Assembly: GCF_025460765.1 (NCBI RefSeq)
Contig: NZ_JAMWEG010000005.1
Location: 310,001-374,000 of the forward strand
Length of the DNA stretch: 64,000 nucleotides
Reading direction: 5' to 3'
Source: Micromonospora sp. MA102
GTDB taxonomy: Bacteria; Actinomycetota; Actinomycetes; Mycobacteriales; Micromonosporaceae
The notes beneath the pieces were generated by a model, which saw nothing but the letters and a program-made list of their open reading frames with translations, made no database searches and was not told the DNA's origin. Shown here piece after piece: positions 8,584-16,950 of the stretch. Made by a program: the position numbers and the translations under genes. How positions within the stretch are numbered: the first letter of the stretch is position 1; each line of letters opens with the position of its first letter.

Positions 8584-8597
8584 AGAACGTTCGGTCT
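8584..8597. promoter_or_regulatory. TetR operator copy 2
   Basis: AGAACG-TT-CGGTCT, one base away from perfect 6-2-6 symmetry, between the two divergent genes. It immediately precedes a TTGACG hexamer (8597-8602) that could be a -35 box of the rightward promoter. Confidence 0.6.
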
Positions 8598-8624
8598 TGA
8601 CGGGGCGGAGCGCGGCCCGTTACC

Positions 8625-8653
8625 TTGACGATCAGACAGAACGTTCGTTCTAC
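8625..8653 (+). promoter_or_regulatory. candidate promoter of the membrane protein gene overlapped by TetR operator copy 3
   Basis: TTGACG (8625-8630) and TTCTAC (8648-8653) are 17 bp apart. The perfect 6-2-6 palindrome AGAACG-TT-CGTTCT (8638-8651) fills the spacer and -10 region, so a bound repressor would block RNA polymerase. The -10 box is a weak match; the operator is the more certain part. Confidence 0.55.
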
Positions 8654-8721
8654 AGGGCGGCGTTCCGGCCGGGTGCCCCTGCTGGTCGCGGTCCCCCTCA
8701 GCAGCCTCGAAAAGGATGGCC

Positions 8722-9279
8722 ATGACCACCGTTGCCTCCCCCGGCATCTCGACGACCGCGTCCGCCCTGCGGCGGCTGTACTTCGTCCGCTTCGCCTTCG
8801 CCATCGTCTGGGCCGGCGTGGCGTTTGCGATCGCCGGAAACCTCACCTCTCTCGCCGTCACGCTCTTCGTGATCTACCCGCTGTTCGACGCGGCCGCCGC
8901 CGTCATCGACGCCCGCGCGTCGCGCGCCACCGCATCACCCACCCTGCTGTACGTGAACATCGCGGTCAGCCTGCTCGCCGCGATCGGCCTGGCCGTCGCC
9001 GGCACGTCCGGTATTCCGGCGATGCTCCAGGTGTGGGGTGCCTGGGCGATCGTGGCCGGGCTGGTGCAGCTGATCGTGGGTGTGACCCGCCGCAACATGG
9101 GCGGCCAGTGGCCGATGATCATCAGCGGTGGCCTCTCCGTGCTCGCCGGCGGATCGTTCGTCGCGGCCGCCGCCGCGGACGACCCGGCGCTCACCAACGC
9201 GATCGGCTACGCCATCCCCGGCGCCATCTTCTTCCTCATCTCGGCCGTCCGCCTCGGCCGCGCCGCGAAGGCGTACTGA
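8722..9279 (+). CDS. small multi-pass membrane protein (DUF308/HdeD-like)
   Basis: A 185-residue protein with about six hydrophobic segments in pairs (LYFVRFAFAIVWAGVAFAIA, LAVTLFVIYPLFDAAAAVID, LLYVNIAVSLLAAIGLAVA and so on), resembling DUF308 proteins. ATG 8722 is chosen because AAAGG at 8711-8715 is 6 nt away; it directly abuts the alternative ATG at 8716. Divergent from the TetR gene and probably repressed by it. Membrane proteins under a private TetR often respond to envelope or drug stress, but nothing in the sequence shows the substrate. Confidence 0.7.
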   Translation: MTTVASPGISTTASALRRLYFVRFAFAIVWAGVAFAIAGNLTSLAVTLFVIYPLFDAAAAVIDARASRATASPTLLYVNIAVSLLAAIGLAVAGTSGIPAMLQVWGAWAIVAGLVQLIVGVTRRNMGGQWPMIISGGLSVLAGGSFVAAAAADDPALTNAIGYAIPGAIFFLISAVRLGRAAKAY

Positions 9280-9357
9280 CCTGCAGAACACGACCTACGA
9301 CTGGTCGTCATCGGCTCGGGACCGCGTCGCCGAGATGTCGCCGCTGATGGCGTCCGG

Positions 9358-10593
9358 TCACGCCTCGGAGTCGCGATCGCCGGATGCCTCCCGCGCGATC
9401 GGCGCGGCGGAAGACTCCAGCGGCCCTTCCCGGGTCCGCAGCGCGTCGAGTAGCGCGACCAGGGCCAGCACTCCGGCCACCACGCTCAGCCCGACCATCG
9501 GTGCCCAGCGGGCCAACGCCGGCGTGAACAGCAGCAGGGCCACCAGGCCGATCACCCGGGATCGGGATACCCGGCCGAAGATCTCGTACTCCAGCAGCGT
9601 ACGGGCGACGAGGAAGAGCACCGGACCGCCTACCACGAACAGGAGCCAACCGGGCCGCGGCGGCCCGTACGGATGATCGATCACCAGCTCGTAGCCGACC
9701 GCGGTGACGAGCACGCCGAGCACGATCAGCAGATGCATCCGTTCCGACACGGTGCCCAGCCGGCCGGGCATACCCGCCCGACCCAACGCCTCGGTCAGCA
9801 GCAGACCGGCACGGTGGAAGTAGATCCGCCAGAGCAGCGCGCTGGTGGCGAACGCGACCCCGAAGGCCGCTGCCCGCACCGAGGAGTAGTGCGTGCCGCC
9901 GAAAGCCGTGCTGATCACCAAGATCGTCTCACCGAGCGCGACGAGGAACATCTGCTGGTGGCGGTCGGCAAGATGCGTCCCGGCGATCCGCCAGCGGTGC
10001 ACCGCGGCGGCCCCGAGCCGCGGCAGCGGCCAGCCCAGGGCCCAGGCGAGGTAGTCGACAGCGAGGGCGGCAGCCCACAGCGGCAGGCGAAGTGGTTCGG
10101 GGCCCCACGCGCCGACCAGCCAGAGCGGCGCGCTCGCCGCAGCCCACGCGGCGAGCCGGAGCGGCACCAGACGTCGCGGATGGCCATGCAGCGCGGCGGC
10201 GATGACCAGCGGCCGCACCACCATCACCAGCAGGCACGCGGCCGCGAACGGCAGCGCTCGCTCCTCCATCGCGCGTGGCAGTGACACCGCCATGACCAGG
10301 CCGGCGAGCATGGTGCCGACCACGACGGCCTGGATGATCGACCGCTCCGGTTCGTAGCGACTGGTGATCCAGGTGGTGTGTGACCAGATCAGCCAGAGCG
10401 CCAGGAAGAGCAGCAGGGTACGACCGAGCCCCGCGACGAGCGCCCAGCCGGTGTCATCGCTCAGGTCGACGAACCGTTGCGTGACCCGGGTGAGGGCCAC
10501 AACGAAGGCCAGGTCGAAGAAGAGCTCCAGGAACGTGGCGCGACCCGAGCTCAAGGGAGGGCGCAGCAGGCCGGCACCGCGTCCCGCCGCCAT
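9358..10593 (-). CDS. low temperature requirement protein A family (LtrA)
   Basis: A 411-residue membrane protein with about 10-12 helices. It carries the LtrA family opening FLELFFDLAFVVALTRVTQR, where charged FFDL sits in helix 1, and the later ADRHQQMFLVALGETILVIS motif with the conserved ALGE. LtrA was named for a Listeria low-temperature phenotype; its biochemical role is unknown. It is convergent with the DUF308-like gene and is the last gene of the block bracketed by the 24-bp repeats. Confidence 0.85.
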   Translation of the reverse strand: MAAGRGAGLLRPPLSSGRATFLELFFDLAFVVALTRVTQRFVDLSDDTGWALVAGLGRTLLLFLALWLIWSHTTWITSRYEPERSIIQAVVVGTMLAGLVMAVSLPRAMEERALPFAAACLLVMVVRPLVIAAALHGHPRRLVPLRLAAWAAASAPLWLVGAWGPEPLRLPLWAAALAVDYLAWALGWPLPRLGAAAVHRWRIAGTHLADRHQQMFLVALGETILVISTAFGGTHYSSVRAAAFGVAFATSALLWRIYFHRAGLLLTEALGRAGMPGRLGTVSERMHLLIVLGVLVTAVGYELVIDHPYGPPRPGWLLFVVGGPVLFLVARTLLEYEIFGRVSRSRVIGLVALLLFTPALARWAPMVGLSVVAGVLALVALLDALRTREGPLESSAAPIAREASGDRDSEA

Positions 10594-10665
10594 CGTCCGC
10601 CTCCGTCCACCCTTCGTCGCACCAACGAGCGAGCCGCCGCAGACGTCGCGTCAGCCTGGCCGCCC

Positions 10666-10689
10666 CCGGTGGCCGACCCGACCTGATCC
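10666..10689 (+). repeat. 24-bp direct repeat, copy 2 (duplicate of the aspS 3' end)
   Basis: Exact match to 7733-7756, including the aspS stop codon in the same relative frame; upstream codons read SAWPPPVADPT against [11 protein letters not shown] in aspS. It is followed by a terminator-like stem (10698-10732). It looks like a remnant of an aspS end that once lay directly upstream of the SDR gene. Confidence 0.8.
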
Positions 10690-10697
10690 TGAGTCGA

Positions 10698-10732
10698 CGA
10701 AAGGCCGGCGTCATGATGGCGCGGGCCTTTCG
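10698..10732 (+). terminator. stem-loop just upstream of the SDR gene
   Basis: A 9-bp perfect stem (CGAAAGGCC with GGCCTTTCG) and a 17-nt loop that itself contains TCATGA. It ends 6 nt before the GGAGGA of the next gene. Next to the duplicated aspS end it may be the original aspS terminator; it could also act in the leader of the downstream gene. Confidence 0.45.
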
Positions 10733-10748
10733 ACGTCTGGAGGACGGG

Positions 10749-11558
10749 ATGAATCTGCTCGTGGTGGGGGCCAGCGGCCTCCTGGGCGCCGAGGTGTGCC
10801 GGCAGGCCGTCACGGCCGGGCACCGGGTGACCGGCACGTACCACTCGGCCGCCGTCGCGGTGCCGGGCGTCGCGCCGCGACGGCTCGACGTCACCGACCG
10901 CGCCGCGGTCCGCGCGCTGCTGACCGAGGTACGCCCCGACGCCGTCGTGGCCACCCCCTACCGGTACGACGACTGGCGGGTCACCGCCGACGGGGCCGCC
11001 CACATCGCGTGCGCCGCCGCCGAGGTGGGGGCGCGGCTCGTGCACCTGTCCAGCGACGCGCTGCACGCCGGCCGGCCGACGCCGTATCTGGACGACGACG
11101 TGCCCACGCCGGTGCACCCGTACGGGGCGGCGAAGGCGGCCGCCGAGACGGCGGTGCGGGCGGTCGATCCGGGGGCGGTGCTGGTGCGGACCTCGCTGAT
11201 CGTGGGGGAGGGGAGCAAGCAGATCCAGCTCTGCCGGGACGCCCTGGCCGGGCGGGCCGTGCTCTTCACCGACGAGGCCCGCTGCCCGGTGCACGTGGCC
11301 GACCTGGCCGCGGCGGTGCTGGAACTGGTGCCCTCCGACGTGGCGGGCCCGCTCAACGTGGCCGGTCCGGAGGCGGTCAGCCGTGCCGAGATGGGGCTGC
11401 TCGTGGCCCGGCACGAGGGCCTCGACCCGGGCGGTCTGAAGACGGCCACCATCGCCGAGTCGGGCCTGCACCGCCCCGCCCAGGTCCGCCTCGACTCGTC
11501 GCGGGCGGCCGGCCTGCTGCGTACCCGGCTGCGCGGCATCACCGAGGTGCTGGCCTGA
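10749..11558 (+). CDS. extended SDR, RmlD-like NAD(P)-dependent sugar-nucleotide reductase family
   Basis: A 269-residue Rossmann protein: the cofactor loop GASGLLGAEV at residues 8-17, the RmlD/dTDP-dehydrorhamnose reductase-like DAVVATPYRYDDW segment, Ser/Tyr-x3-Lys region with YGAAKAAAE (Tyr and Lys of the SDR catalytic pair), and a C-terminal substrate part with CPVHVADLAAAVLELV. ATG 10749 is set by GGAGGA 4 nt upstream; an earlier ATG pair at 10713/10716 falls in the stem-loop. No sugar-nucleotide genes are adjacent, so the substrate is open. Confidence 0.8.
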   Translation: MNLLVVGASGLLGAEVCRQAVTAGHRVTGTYHSAAVAVPGVAPRRLDVTDRAAVRALLTEVRPDAVVATPYRYDDWRVTADGAAHIACAAAEVGARLVHLSSDALHAGRPTPYLDDDVPTPVHPYGAAKAAAETAVRAVDPGAVLVRTSLIVGEGSKQIQLCRDALAGRAVLFTDEARCPVHVADLAAAVLELVPSDVAGPLNVAGPEAVSRAEMGLLVARHEGLDPGGLKTATIAESGLHRPAQVRLDSSRAAGLLRTRLRGITEVLA

Positions 11559-11567
11559 TTCCCCTCT

Positions 11568-11623
11568 TGCACAGTTTCTGTGCACAACTCTTGTGCACGG
11601 AAACTATGCACAGATATTGTGCA
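11568..11623. promoter_or_regulatory. triple TGCACA operator over the promoter of the ArsR-MFS operon
   Basis: Two perfect inverted repeats TGCACA-N5-TGTGCA (11568-11584 and 11607-11623, the second extending to 7 bp) flank a central palindrome GTGCAC (11593-11598). The centres are each about 20 bp apart, two helical turns, so dimers would line up on one DNA face. TTGTGC (11591-11596) and GATATT (11613-11618) with 16-bp spacing form a plausible promoter inside the array. GATATT lies 9 nt before the regulator ATG. Confidence 0.75.
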
Positions 11624-11627
11624 TGGC

Positions 11628-12221
11628 ATGGAGAACGAGAGGTCGCGTCCGGAGCCGCGCGAGGTGCGGCTGGACCACCGACAGGTGCGGGTGCTGGCCC
11701 ACCCGCTGCGGATGCGCCTGGTCGGCGCCCTGCGGGTGAAGGGCCCGGCCACCGCCACGACGCTGGCCGAGCTGCTCGGCACCAACACCGGGGCCACCAG
11801 CTACCACCTGCGCCAGCTCGCCGAGGTGGGGCTGGTCGTGGAGGACCCGGACCGGGGGACCGGCCGGCAACGCTGGTGGCAGGCCGCGCACGACGTCACC
11901 AACTGGGAGCCCACCGACTTCGACGACGATCCCGACGCCCGCGCGGCGATCGACTGGATCCAGGGCGACCAGGTGCGCCTCCTGGCCCAGCACGCGGAGC
12001 AGTGGTTCGCCACCCAGCAGGAGTGGGCGCCGGAGTGGCGGGACGCCTTCGGCATGAGCGACATCTTCATGACGATCCCGACCGCCCGACTGGAGGAGAT
12101 CAAGGCCGAGGTCTGGGCGCTGCTCGAACGCCACCGGGCCGAGGCCGACCCGGCCGAGCCCGGCGCCCAGCCGGTCCAGATCTTCCTGGCCGCCTACCCG
12201 ATGCCGAAGGAGTTCCGGTGA
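11628..12221 (+). CDS. ArsR-like winged-helix regulator (HTH_20 type)
   Basis: A 197-residue regulator with an N-terminal winged helix (about residues 15-85: LDHRQVRVLAHPLRMRLVGA, TLAELLGTNTGATSYHLRQL, then the wing VVEDPDRGTGRQRWWQA) and an Asp/Glu-rich helical C-terminus. No Cys metal site is visible, so it probably senses something other than thiophilic metals. ATG 11628 has no Shine-Dalgarno and follows the candidate -10 box closely, suggesting leaderless translation; a longer frame would read through the operators. Its stop overlaps the MFS start (GTGA), so it very likely controls the transporter. Confidence 0.87.
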   Translation: MENERSRPEPREVRLDHRQVRVLAHPLRMRLVGALRVKGPATATTLAELLGTNTGATSYHLRQLAEVGLVVEDPDRGTGRQRWWQAAHDVTNWEPTDFDDDPDARAAIDWIQGDQVRLLAQHAEQWFATQQEWAPEWRDAFGMSDIFMTIPTARLEEIKAEVWALLERHRAEADPAEPGAQPVQIFLAAYPMPKEFR

Positions 12222-13594
12222 CCGCCCTCTCCGTACGCCAGGTCCGGTTCCGCTATCTCACGCTCTACGGGCTGCGCTGGCTGCCCACCGGCCTGCTCAC
12301 CCCGGTGATGATCCTGTTGATGCAGGAGCGCGGCCTGTCGCTGTCCCAGATCGGCCTCGTGGCCACCGCGCAGGGCCTGGTCGTGCTGGCGCTGGAGCTG
12401 CCCACCGGTGGCCTCGCCGACGCGCTCGGCCGCAAGCCGGTGCTGCTCGTCGCCTGGGCGGTCTGCCTGGTCTCGCTGGTGCTCTTCGTCGTCGCCGACT
12501 CGTTCTGGATGTTCTTCCTGGTCTGGGCGCTGCAGGGGATCTACCGGGCGCTCGACAGCGGCCCCCTGGAGTCCTGGTACGTCGACGCCACCCTGGCCGC
12601 CGACCCGAAGGCCGAGTACGAGCGCGGCCTGGGCTGGGCCGGCACCGTGATCGGCGTGGCCATCGGCGCCGGCGCGCTGCTCGGCGGCGGCCTGGTCGCG
12701 CTCGGCCCGGTCGGCCCGGTCAGCGCGCTGGCCCTGCCCGTGCTGGTGGCCATCGCCCTCCAGGCGCTCGCGCTTGTCGCGCTCACCGTCCTGCTGGTCG
12801 AGCACCGTCCGGCCCAGGGTGCCGCCGCGGTGCGGGCCTCAGTGGCCGAGGCGCCCCGGATGGTCGGCCAGGCGCTCGGCCTGCTGGGCCGCAACCGGGT
12901 GCTGCTCGCCCTGGTCGCCGTCGAGCTGTTCTGGGGCTTCGGCATGGTCACCTTCGAGTCCCTGCTCCCGGTGCGCCTCGCCGAGGTGATGGGCGACAGC
13001 GACCGGGCCGCCGCGCTGCTCGGCCCGGCCAGCTCGGCGGCCTGGCTGGCCAACGCGGCCGGCGCCGCCCTGACCCCGCTGATGCTGCGCCGGCTGGGCG
13101 CCGCGCCCGCCGCGGCGCTCATGCGGGTGCTCCAGGGCGTCACCGTGGTCGGGATGGGCCTGCTCGCGGGCCCGATCGGGGTGCTCATCGCCTACCTGGC
13201 CTGCTACACCGTGCACGGCGCGTCGAACCCGCTGCACATGGGGCTGCTGCACCGGCAGGTCGACGGGCCGTTCCGGACCAGCGTGCTCTCGCTGAACTCG
13301 ATGATGGGCCAGCCGGCCGGCGCGCTCGGCGCGGTGGTGCTGACCGCCCTGGCCGACGCCACCAGCATCACCGTCGCCATGCTGGTCGGCGCGGTGGTGC
13401 TCGCCGTGGCCGCCCCGCTCTACCTGCCGGCCTGGCGGGCGGGGTGCCGGACGGCGGCGGCGGAGCCCGCCGCGGGCGAGCAGCGGCCCGGTGACTCAGC
13501 CTCCGGGCCGGGCCACCCCGGCCCGGCACTCGACCCCGCCGGCCCGGTCGACCCGGTCCCGGCCACCGCCTCGGCGCCCGCCCGGTCGCACTGA
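12218..13594 (+). CDS. MFS transporter of the ArsR-MFS operon
   Basis: A 458-residue transporter with about 12 helices, the MFS loop motif GGLADALGRKPVLL after helix 2, and a cytoplasmic Pro/Ala-rich tail after about residue 405. GTG 12218 overlaps the regulator stop by 4 nt, so the two are translationally coupled. An MFS pump behind a dedicated repressor usually means inducible efflux; the ligand cannot be read from the sequence. A large nested hairpin follows the stop and is shared with the convergent GNAT gene. Confidence 0.83.
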   Translation: MTALSVRQVRFRYLTLYGLRWLPTGLLTPVMILLMQERGLSLSQIGLVATAQGLVVLALELPTGGLADALGRKPVLLVAWAVCLVSLVLFVVADSFWMFFLVWALQGIYRALDSGPLESWYVDATLAADPKAEYERGLGWAGTVIGVAIGAGALLGGGLVALGPVGPVSALALPVLVAIALQALALVALTVLLVEHRPAQGAAAVRASVAEAPRMVGQALGLLGRNRVLLALVAVELFWGFGMVTFESLLPVRLAEVMGDSDRAAALLGPASSAAWLANAAGAALTPLMLRRLGAAPAAALMRVLQGVTVVGMGLLAGPIGVLIAYLACYTVHGASNPLHMGLLHRQVDGPFRTSVLSLNSMMGQPAGALGAVVLTALADATSITVAMLVGAVVLAVAAPLYLPAWRAGCRTAAAEPAAGEQRPGDSASGPGHPGPALDPAGPVDPVPATASAPARSH

Positions 13595-13604
13595 GCGTCC
13601 CGTG

Positions 13605-13660
13605 CCCGACCCCGCCGCTCCGGCCCGGCCTCGCCAGGTCGGCGAGGTGGCGGGGTCGGG
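13605..13660. terminator. nested bidirectional terminator between MFS and GNAT genes
   Basis: The outer 12-bp perfect stem (CCCGACCCCGCC with GGCGGGGTCGGG) encloses an inner 7-bp perfect hairpin (CCTCGCC at 13629-13635 with GGCGAGG at 13641-13647). It separates two converging genes. Confidence 0.65.
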
Positions 13661-13742
13661 GCGGTGGGTGGGCCGCCGGCTCGGCGAGGCGGCCGGGCCA
13701 GGCGAACGGGGAAGCCGGCGGGAGGTGGTAGTGGTGGGTGGA

Positions 13743-14483
13743 TCAGCCCAGGTGGACCGAGGTACGCGGCTCGGTGCCGGTGTAGCCGAGCCGGCGGTAG
13801 AGCCGGATCGCCCCGACGTTCGCGGTGTAGACGCCGAGCGCCACCTGGTCGTACCGGGCCAGCAGGGCGCGGGTCATCCCGGCGGTGAGCGCCGCGCCGA
13901 GCCCGCGGCCCCGGCGGTCGGGCGCCACGGTCAACCCGGCCAGGAAACCGATGTCGCCCCGGCTGCGGTCGGCGCCGCAGGCCACCAGGCGGTCGCCGTC
14001 GCGGATGCCGTACCAGTCGACGATCCGCGGGTCGCCCGGGCGGGACGTCGTGCTGGGGAACGCCTCGTCGATCAGCGCGGCCAGCGCGGGGTGGTCGGCC
14101 TCGGTGAGACGGGCGACCCGCTCCTGCTCCGGCTGCTCCGGTGGCGCGGTGGTGGTCCAGAGGAAGTCCCACTCGTCGAGGCGCGCCACCGTGAACCGGT
14201 CGGCCACCTCCGCCGGGTTGGTCCGGGGCAGGTGCAGCCACTGGCCGGTGTGCAGCGTCCCGTCCGCCACCAGGCCCGCGAAGACGTCCAGCGCCGGCCC
14301 GGCCGCACCGAGCGCGCCGCCGGCCGGCCCCTGCCCCGGCGGCAGCAGCCAGCCGACCGCGCCGTCCCGCCGCCAGCCCCGCGCCTCCCGGTCGCGCCAG
14401 AGCGCGTGCCGGGCGTACGGGTGGTGACCGGTGGCGGCGAGCAGGGTGTCCCGGCCCAGCAGGACCTGGTCGGCAGCGATCAT
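13743..14483 (-). CDS. GNAT-family N-acetyltransferase
   Basis: A 246-residue protein. The C-terminal half (about 120-240) is a GNAT domain with the acetyl-CoA loop VAPDRRGRGLGAALT and the strand-6 region ANVGAIRLYRRLGY. The N-terminal 110 residues are a divergent extension that may be a degenerate second GNAT fold. It is transcribed back-to-back with another GNAT gene, with only 26 bp between the starts. Substrate unknown. Confidence 0.78.
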   Translation of the reverse strand: MIAADQVLLGRDTLLAATGHHPYARHALWRDREARGWRRDGAVGWLLPPGQGPAGGALGAAGPALDVFAGLVADGTLHTGQWLHLPRTNPAEVADRFTVARLDEWDFLWTTTAPPEQPEQERVARLTEADHPALAALIDEAFPSTTSRPGDPRIVDWYGIRDGDRLVACGADRSRGDIGFLAGLTVAPDRRGRGLGAALTAGMTRALLARYDQVALGVYTANVGAIRLYRRLGYTGTEPRTSVHLG

Positions 14484-14509
14484 GCGGCCAGCCTACGAGA
14501 GGAGAACTC

Positions 14510-15064
14510 GTGACCCCCATCCACTCCGTACGGGCTGTGCGCCTGACCGGGCCGGGCTTCGTGCTGCGGGAATGGGCCGACGACGACGTGCCCGCGCTGC
14601 ACGCGCTGCTGACCGAGCCGCGGGTGCTGGACCGGGTGCTGGACGAGCGGGCGCCCACCCCGGACGAGGTGCACGACGCCGTGTCCACCTGGCATGAGGA
14701 GGCGGGCGGCGAGCCGCGGCCGGCGTACCGGCTGGCCGCCGTCGACGGCGACCGCCTGCTCGGGCTGGGCACCCTCACCGTGGAAAGCGTGCCGCACCGG
14801 CGCGGCGAGATCGGCTACGTGGTGCACCCCGACCACTGGGGCCGCGGGCTCGGCACCGCGATCGCCGGGCTCCTGCTCGACCTGGCGTTCGGGCCGGTGG
14901 GGCTGCACCGCGTGGAGGCGACGACCCGGCCGGACCACGTCGCCTCGCGGCGGGTGCTGGAGAAGGCCGGCCTGCGGTGCGAGGGCATCAGCCGGGACCA
15001 CCTGCTGGTCCGGGGCTCCTGGTGGGACTCCGTCCGGTACGCGATCCTCGCCACCGACCGCTGA
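14510..15064 (+). CDS. RimJ/RimL-type GNAT acetyltransferase
   Basis: A 184-residue single GNAT domain: strand 1 with GPGFVLREWADDDVPALHAL, the acetyl-CoA segment VVHPDHWGRGLGTAIAGLLL, and HRVEATTRPDHVASRRVLEKAGL typical of the RimJ/RimL (Acetyltransf_3) group. Many such proteins acetylate N-termini or small amines. AGAGGAG at 14498-14504 fixes GTG 14510. The 26-bp gap to the divergent GNAT leaves room for only one overlapping promoter region. Confidence 0.85.
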   Translation: MTPIHSVRAVRLTGPGFVLREWADDDVPALHALLTEPRVLDRVLDERAPTPDEVHDAVSTWHEEAGGEPRPAYRLAAVDGDRLLGLGTLTVESVPHRRGEIGYVVHPDHWGRGLGTAIAGLLLDLAFGPVGLHRVEATTRPDHVASRRVLEKAGLRCEGISRDHLLVRGSWWDSVRYAILATDR

Positions 15065-15173
15065 CCGGAAACACCTGCCCCCGGCAGGGGCGTTCCACGG
15101 TGGAGATTGACGAACAGACCGATTGGGTACATCCGTCGCCGACCTACTGGGACCCCCCACCGGAGGAACGACC

Positions 15174-15386
15174 ATGCTCGCCATTCTCGCGGCCATCGTG
15201 TTCGGCTTCGCCCTGTTGATCGACTTCCTGAACACGAACTTCGGCGCGCCCGACCTGTTCAACACCCACACCCTCATGCTCATCGGCTTCCTGCTGCTCT
15301 CCCTCTACCTGGCCGGGGTCGGGTCCGGCCCGCGCGGCGGTGGCGGCGGCCGCTGGTACCGGGGCCGGCGTCCGGGTCGCGGCTGA
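15174..15386 (+). CDS. small two-helix membrane protein
   Basis: A 70-residue protein with two hydrophobic segments (about 3-20 and 33-52) separated by [17 protein letters not shown], ending in a Gly/Arg-rich basic tail. GGAGG at 15162-15166 (8 nt away) supports ATG 15174; an upstream ATG-type frame at 15123 has no such site. I do not recognise a named family. Tail charge predicts N- and C-termini in the cytoplasm. Confidence 0.7.
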   Translation: MLAILAAIVFGFALLIDFLNTNFGAPDLFNTHTLMLIGFLLLSLYLAGVGSGPRGGGGGRWYRGRRPGRG

Positions 15387-15459
15387 CCGGAAACGACCAT
15401 CCCGGCCGGGCGGCGGCGCGATTCCAGCGTCGTCGGCCCGGCCCGGTACTGTTCTCGTG

Positions 15460-16950
15460 ATGGAATCCGACGCCCTCTTCACCCTCGGCGAACCCGCCGG
15501 AGCGCCCAGCGCCCCCGCGGGTTCCGGCGGCGTCGACGGGTTCACCGCCGCCGCGGCGGATTCGCCGCTGCCCGTCCGGATGCGGCCGGCCAGCATCGAC
15601 GAGCTGGTCGGTCAGGACCACCTGCTCGCGCCCGGCGCCCCCCTACGCCAACTCGTCGAGGCCGCGGCACCGATGTCGGTGATCCTCTGGGGGCCGCCCG
15701 GCAGCGGCAAGACCACGATCGCGCACCTGGTGGCCCGGGCCACCGACCGCCGCTTCGTCGCCATGTCGGCGCTGACCGCCGGGGTGAAGGACGTCCGCGC
15801 GGTCATCGAGACCGCCCGCCGGCAGCGCCGCGCCGGGGGCCCGCCGACCGTGCTCTTCATCGACGAGGTGCACCGGTTCAGCAAGACGCAGCAGGACTCG
15901 CTGCTCGCCGCCGTCGAGGACCGCACGGTCACGCTGCTCGCGGCGACCACCGAGAACCCGTACTTCTCGGTCATCTCGCCGCTGCTGTCCCGCTGCGTGC
16001 TGCTGACCCTCCAGCCCCTCGACGACGACGCCGTCCGCGGCCTGCTGCGCCGCGCGGTCGCCGACCAGCGCGGGCTGGGCGGCGCCCTCACGCTGGCGAC
16101 CGACGCCGAGGACCACCTCGTCCGCCTCGCCGGCGGCGACGTCCGCAAGGCGCTCACCGCCCTGGAGGCGGCGGCGGCCACCGCGACGGCCCGCGGCGTG
16201 GAGCGGATCGACCTCGCCGTCGCCGAGCAGGCGGTCGACGTGGCGGCCGTCCGCTACGACCGCGACGGCGACGCCCACTACGACGTGACCAGCGCGTTCA
16301 TCAAGAGCATGCGCGGCTCGGACGTGGACGCCGCGCTGCACTGGCTGGCCCGGATGCTGGTGGCCGGCGAGGACGCCCGGTTCATCGCCCGGCGCATGGT
16401 GATCTTCGCCAGCGAGGACGTCGGCATGGCCGACCCCACGGCGCTGACCGTCGCGACCGCCGCCGCGCACGCCGTCGAATACGTCGGCCTGCCCGAGGCC
16501 CAGCTCAACCTGGCCCAGGCGGTCATCCACCTGGCCACCGCCCCGAAGTCCAACTCGGCCACCACCGCCATCGGCGCGGCCATCGCCGACGTGCGCGCCG
16601 GTCGCGGCGGGGCCGTGCCGCGCGGGCTGCGCGACTCCCACTACGCCGGCGCCCGGGGCCTCGGCCACGGGGCCGGCTACCGCTACCCGCACGACGACCA
16701 GCGCGGCGTGGTCACCCAGCAGTACGTTCCGGACGACCTCGTCGGGACCGACTACTACCAACCCAGCGGGCACGGCGCGGAGCGGGCGGTGGCCACCCGG
16801 CTGCCGTTGCTGCGCCGGATCGTGCGCGGCCTGCCCGCGCCGCCGGCACGGGTCGAGGCGGCGGTGAGCGGTGGCCGCCCGGCGGACGCCGCGCGGGCCG
16901 ACGGCGCGAACGAGGGCGGCAGCGACGCCGTGGGGGAGGGTCAGCAGTGA
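15460..16950 (+). CDS. rarA: replication-associated recombination protein A (RarA/MgsA AAA+ ATPase)
   Basis: A 496-residue AAA+ clamp-loader-like ATPase that acts at stalled replication forks. Walker A is [10 protein letters not shown] (Lys84), Walker B is FIDEVHR (Asp135-Glu136), sensor 1 ATTENPYF, and the C-terminal tetramerisation part contains [20 protein letters not shown] and the family tail [17 protein letters not shown] (15447-15452) precedes ATG 15460 by 7 nt with no Shine-Dalgarno, so the message is probably leaderless; a GTG immediately before is an alternative. The stop overlaps the next gene by 1 nt (TGATG). Confidence 0.94.
   Translation: MESDALFTLGEPAGAPSAPAGSGGVDGFTAAAADSPLPVRMRPASIDELVGQDHLLAPGAPLRQLVEAAAPMSVILWGPPGSGKTTIAHLVARATDRRFVAMSALTAGVKDVRAVIETARRQRRAGGPPTVLFIDEVHRFSKTQQDSLLAAVEDRTVTLLAATTENPYFSVISPLLSRCVLLTLQPLDDDAVRGLLRRAVADQRGLGGALTLATDAEDHLVRLAGGDVRKALTALEAAAATATARGVERIDLAVAEQAVDVAAVRYDRDGDAHYDVTSAFIKSMRGSDVDAALHWLARMLVAGEDARFIARRMVIFASEDVGMADPTALTVATAAAHAVEYVGLPEAQLNLAQAVIHLATAPKSNSATTAIGAAIADVRAGRGGAVPRGLRDSHYAGARGLGHGAGYRYPHDDQRGVVTQQYVPDDLVGTDYYQPSGHGAERAVATRLPLLRRIVRGLPAPPARVEAAVSGGRPADAARADGANEGGSDAVGEGQQ

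Noticed and set aside
8508-8861. Extended TetR protein starting upstream of 8507
   Set aside because: The extension would be coded by all three operator copies and the divergent gene's promoter, and it resembles no protein.
10477-10686. Short frame ending in PPPVADPT upstream of the SDR gene
   Set aside because: It is antisense to ltrA for most of its length; only the last codons resemble the aspS end, so it is a duplicated remnant, not a gene.
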